Both the position numbers and the translations under genes were made by a program. Source: Welwitschia mirabilis (lineage: Eukaryota; Gnetophyta; Gnetopsida; Welwitschiales). From it: 33,107 nt of DNA. This document shows positions 31,131 through 33,107 of the stretch, in pieces (the first letter of the stretch is position 1; each line of letters begins with the position of its first letter). The notes under the pieces are model-generated. The model searched no databases, was not told where the DNA came from, and saw only the letters and a program-made list of their open reading frames with translations. The stretch spans positions 31,557,230-31,590,336 of the forward strand of contig JBOZIK010000001.1 in NCBI GenBank assembly GCA_051453625.1, given 5' to 3'.

Positions 31131-33107
31131 AAATGAAATTCAGACTTTCTTCACTCATCTCTAGAAAATAGAATAGGGGTCTCTTTTTTTCTCAAAATAG
31201 TTCTTGTCTCCTCTAATTCTTTGATAGGATCTTTTCCCAAACATCTAGAGAAAGATAAATTAAATACTATTTATAATTTCTTAAATGCTTTTAAAGAGGA
31301 ATTTAAATCAATCATTCAAAGAAGAGATGAGATTTCTAAGCTATAAAATGAAACTTCATGTTTAAAAATAGAAAATAATTTTTTAAATAATAATTTAACT
31401 AAGAAAAAATAACTATATTAAGTTGCAATAAGAATTATAAAAGGCTAACAAAGCTAAAGAAATCTAGATTTTAGATTTTAATATGAAAACCAACATAAAA
31501 TTAAGATTATATTATGAATTAATAACAAAATTAGAGACCACTTTAAAAGAAAATAATGCCTTGGAGGCTTATCTAGTAAATAAAAAAATATATTGATCTC
31601 CATATAAAAAATGATAGTTTCTAAAAAATAATGCCAATTATATATAGAGCATTAATAAAACTTATTACATTCATGCATAATGAGAACCCACCATCATTAA
31701 ATAAATTATATTAAAAAAATATGTATATTTAAAAGGAATAAATTAAAAAATATATGAAGATTCAAATGAAAGCTATCAATTAGAGATAGATATGGATGAA
31801 GGCATTAAATCAAAATAGTATTTACTAGAAAACTTTGAAGGCTAATCCAAACTATTATTTAGTTGTTATATGAAAATAAGGCTTTAAAGGACAACCTAAA
31901 GGCTAAAGCTCTATAGGATTATTTTTCTAGAATCCCAAAGAATCATCAATTTCATGAAAAATTTTATCTATTTTTAGGGCCTTCTTAGAAAATGTTAATC
32001 CCAAAATAAAAACTTAGATATCAAAAATAGAAAAGGAAATAAAAGAACCTATGAATAAATATTTTACTTATTTAAAAATTAATATTAAAATAGTATGTCT
32101 AAGATTGACTCAAGTATTTGTTTAGAACCTAGAAAAAGAAATATGAAATTCATGATTAGAAAAGAAAATAGAATGTAAACATGAAGAGTTAGTAGTACCC
32201 AGGAGCCTAGATAATTATCTTAAAAACTATATAATTTTATAAATTACATTTCAAAATAAATTAGAAAATGTCACTTAGATTTAAATACAATTAAAAGATA
32301 TCATTCCAAAAACCTCTAGTGCATGAACTAAGATTCAAAAAATATTTAAAACAAGCATTATAGAGTGAGATAAAATAAAAGTGGAATTTGATTAGAAGAA
32401 AGAAGTATTATCCACGAAGGACATTAGCACTCTAATGAAGGAAATAATAGCTAAACTTTATAAAATAATGGAATATTATAAAATAGACATGAAAAGTTAT
32501 ATAGTGAAATCATAAGATATTAAAATGTTATACCTCTTTAAAGATAGAATGATAAATTATATGAAGATGTTAAAAGGAACAATTTCAAATATGTTTTTAA
32601 AGACAAATAAAGAGAATACTTTAGGCATATGCATCATTTCTATTAAGAAAAATTATAGCAAATGAGACATAATGATCAAAACAACACAAGAACTACCCAT
32701 TACTAAAAATGCCCATGTAGCATCTAAGAAATAAATCCTAAAAATATCCCTAAGTAAGCCAAGGGTTCCTTAAGATATATGGATAGGAAAAGGATCATTC
32801 AAATAAAAATTAAAGTTTAAATAATTAGAAATAATTGATCTATAATACCTTACCTTTTAAAATAATAAAGGAAGCTTTTGGACTAGATAGAATAAGCTTT
32901 TGATTCAAATAGCATAAGAAATAAAGATAGGTTAATTGGTACAACATATTAAAGAACTTGATTTTTAAGAAAAGTAACCCTTTATCATTAAGAAAAGGAG
33001 ATGACTAATAAAATATTAAGTGTGGGGGAAACTAATAAAGATAAAATGTTAAATAATATTTTGCATAGTTAGTTTTATATTTGATAATTTCATAGTTAAT
33101 ATATATA
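31131..33107 (+). pseudogene. Lys/Glu-rich coding-like relic, coiled-coil character
   Basis: The plus strand has stretches of charged, heptad-like text broken by TAA/TAG, for example NAFKEEFKSIIQRRDEISKL (about 31287-31347), TKLETTLKENNALEAYLVNK (about 31518-31580) and KKIECKHEELVVPRSLDNYL (about 32163-32222). Composition and stop pattern are like the gag/pol relics elsewhere in the window, so an N-terminal retrotransposon gag of another family is possible. No zinc knuckle, protease or RT motif was seen before the window ends. Unrecognised. Confidence 0.4.

Noticed and set aside
1-33107. Intact host genes, tRNA or rRNA genes, organelle DNA insertions
   Set aside because: No long open frame, tRNA cloverleaf signature or organelle gene text was noticed on reading both strands; a tRNA or organelle search would settle it.
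1-33107. A previously undescribed functional system
   Set aside because: Every block with recognisable content is a decayed LTR retrotransposon; the unassigned blocks show no conserved coding or structural signal strong enough to propose one.

Overview
This window is eukaryotic, almost certainly nuclear DNA of a flowering plant, and it consists of decayed LTR retrotransposons with no intact host gene. The evidence is plant-type Ty1/copia (SIRE/Maximus-like) and Ty3/gypsy (Athila/Tat-like) protein motifs, a tRNA-Met and a decayed tRNA-Asp-type primer-binding site, and long LTRs. Base composition is extreme, roughly one quarter G+C by eye. Nearly every recognisable domain is broken by TAA/TAG/TGA stops where the families have Gln or Trp, the pattern left by C-to-T and G-to-A change on both strands. 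Very AT-rich plant genomes are known, for example among endoparasitic Rafflesiaceae; that is only a low-confidence guess at the source.

Layout. (1) 1-1419: AT-rich, unassigned. (2) 1801-5047: minus-strand Ty1/copia element with, in its own order, LTR (from 5047 or beyond down to 3649), a 12/12 tRNA-Met primer site, gag zinc knuckle, protease, GAG-pre-integrase and the first part of integrase. (3) 5394-14390: plus-strand Ty3/gypsy pol relics in three overlapping fragments, A (5394-9266), B (9367-11988) and C (12089-about 14390), which together cover protease, RT, RNase H and integrase. (4) 14391-15264: unassigned spacer. (5) 15265-28557: a minus-strand gypsy-like family with gag and protease but no recognisable RT, RNase H or integrase. 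It has about 1.09 kb LTRs carrying two minisatellites, a decayed tRNA-Asp-type primer site, and a 2.3-2.5 kb 3' region present three times. (6) 28558-33107: AT-rich DNA with one short tandem array, ending in a Lys/Glu-rich coding-like relic I cannot assign.

Twelve N runs interrupt the window. Six are exactly 100 bases (6989-7088, 9267-9366, 11989-12088, 16465-16564, 19005-19104, 22069-22168). Five of them separate partial copies of the same element, and the sixth lies inside one LTR. These look like unknown-size scaffold joins, so the copy order may be an assembly construct. The other six (67, 381, 141, 136, 346 and 43 bases) look like sized gaps.

Nothing here forms a working pathway or a new defence or metabolic system. 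The most informative observations are frameshifts shared by several gypsy fragments, which imply that an already broken progenitor was copied; the gag-protease-only family with its long non-coding 3' region; and the paired minisatellites in that family's LTRs.
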